Shown: positions 63,520-64,000 of the stretch, in pieces
Position numbering within the stretch: the stretch's first letter is position 1
Layout: every line of letters starts with the position of its first letter
Source: Shewanella frigidimarina
Lineage (GTDB): Bacteria > Pseudomonadota > Gammaproteobacteria > Enterobacterales > Shewanellaceae
DNA: 64,000 bases
Direction of reading: 5' to 3'
Assembly: GCF_003797125.1 (NCBI RefSeq)
Contig: NZ_RKKE01000006.1
Location: forward strand, 1-64,000
Translations under genes and position numbers: made by a program
The notes under the pieces: model-generated
Seen by the model: only the letters and a program-made list of their open reading frames with translations
Databases searched by the model: none
Told to the model about the DNA's origin: nothing

Positions 63520-64000
63520 TCAACTCGTTTTTTGTACGCTTAACGGCAACGTCACGATGGCTTCGGTGCCGCATTCTGGGTGAGGTTTAAGGTATAACTT
63601 ACCGCCTAAACGCTCAAAGCTGGTGTGACTTAATAATACCGCGATGCCCATCCCTTTGGGACTTTTTACCATGTTACTGCCTAAAGTTTGTAATAAATGA
63701 GTCGCAATGCCGACACCGTAATCACGTATAGTCATACTCAGCTGATTGGGTTGTGACAAACCAATATTGATATCTACGCGGGTCTGGTGTTGATTATCTT
63801 CACTGGCTTGAATACCATTTTGAATTAACGCCATTAATGCAGGCAACAAGCTCATGTCGGTCATGACTATACGTGACTCAACTTGTGGTGCTATGGCGAT
63901 ATTCAGTTGCGCTTCTGGCATCAACAAACTTATCTGTTCGGTTAAGGTTGCCACTAATTTGTCGACACGCTGCTCTGTCAATTTGTGCTCTCGTATCGAC
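63520..64000 (-). CDS. Sensor histidine kinase, C-terminal part (RegB/PrrB-like)
   Basis: The frame is open through the window edge, so only the C-terminal 160 residues are present. They form a HATPase_c domain: N-box LMALIQNGIQAS, G1 DYGVGI, G2 PKGMGIAVLLSHTSFERLGG. The conserved phospho-histidine and membrane part would be outside the window. The TTG at 63981 is not a start. Cognate kinase of the downstream RegA-like regulator; RegB identity is inferred from the pairing. Confidence 0.88.
   Translation of the reverse strand, partial: SIREHKLTEQRVDKLVATLTEQISLLMPEAQLNIAIAPQVESRIVMTDMSLLPALMALIQNGIQASEDNQHQTRVDINIGLSQPNQLSMTIRDYGVGIATHLLQTLGSNMVKSPKGMGIAVLLSHTSFERLGGKLYLKPHPECGTEAIVTLPLSVQKTS

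Overview
The window reads as chromosomal DNA of a marine gammaproteobacterium, most likely Shewanella. Grounds for this are the zwf-pgl-edd-eda operon divergent from hexR, a psrA-fadE operon, the acnD/prpF type of methylcitrate operon, an lldEFG lactate-oxidation operon, a rhombosortase, and protein sequences close to those I know from that genus. The assignment comes from recognition, not from a search.

Layout. 1-8.8 kb: a DUF1993 protein, then the Entner-Doudoroff block (eda, edd, pgl, zwf on the minus strand), divergent hexR, and pykA. Two sequences matching the HexR operator consensus lie between zwf and hexR. 9-12 kb: fadE and its probable repressor gene psrA, with a perfect 28-bp palindrome at the psrA promoter. 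12-21 kb: an M2 metallopeptidase lipoprotein, SmrA, two small proteins, a PAS/GGDEF/EAL protein, a YfcZ-type protein, a lone periplasmic binding-protein-like gene, and poorly coding gaps. 21.4-26.3 kb: a VC2046/SO_2500-like protein, three identical tRNA-Tyr genes, a PLP enzyme, queE/queC (queuosine precursor) and a rhombosortase. 26.4-33.4 kb: a membrane-anchored unknown, a hemolysin III-like protein, an alkyltransferase-like protein, a DUF3108 protein, a glutamine amidotransferase, a second fadE with a psrA-like operator, and a hot-dog thioesterase. 33.6-44 kb: an RND efflux pair, bamC-dapA divergent from gcvR-bcp, and a CPA1 antiporter. 44.5-55.4 kb: the 2-methylcitrate operon (GntR regulator, prpB, prpC, acnD, prpF) with three identical TTGTCGACAA palindromes, a LysR regulator, and lldEFG.

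55.8-64 kb is the accessory part. A SatD-like protein (cyclase-like fold plus C-terminal HTH) overlaps a DUF3307 membrane protein. Four TTAGCC-N6-GGCTAA palindromes lie upstream, arranged as two pairs with identical 28-bp spacing. SelO follows. Next is an island in which an HNH nuclease and an unknown protein lie between two long inverted, hairpin-rich repeats (59831-60219 and 62511-62846). The hairpins keep their pairing and geometry while their stem bases change between copies, which suggests selection on a folded single strand. The window ends in a RegA/RegB-type two-component system whose kinase runs off the edge.

Two candidates for undescribed systems stand out: the autoregulated SatD/DUF3307 module, and the HNH/unknown-gene island bounded by structured inverted repeats.
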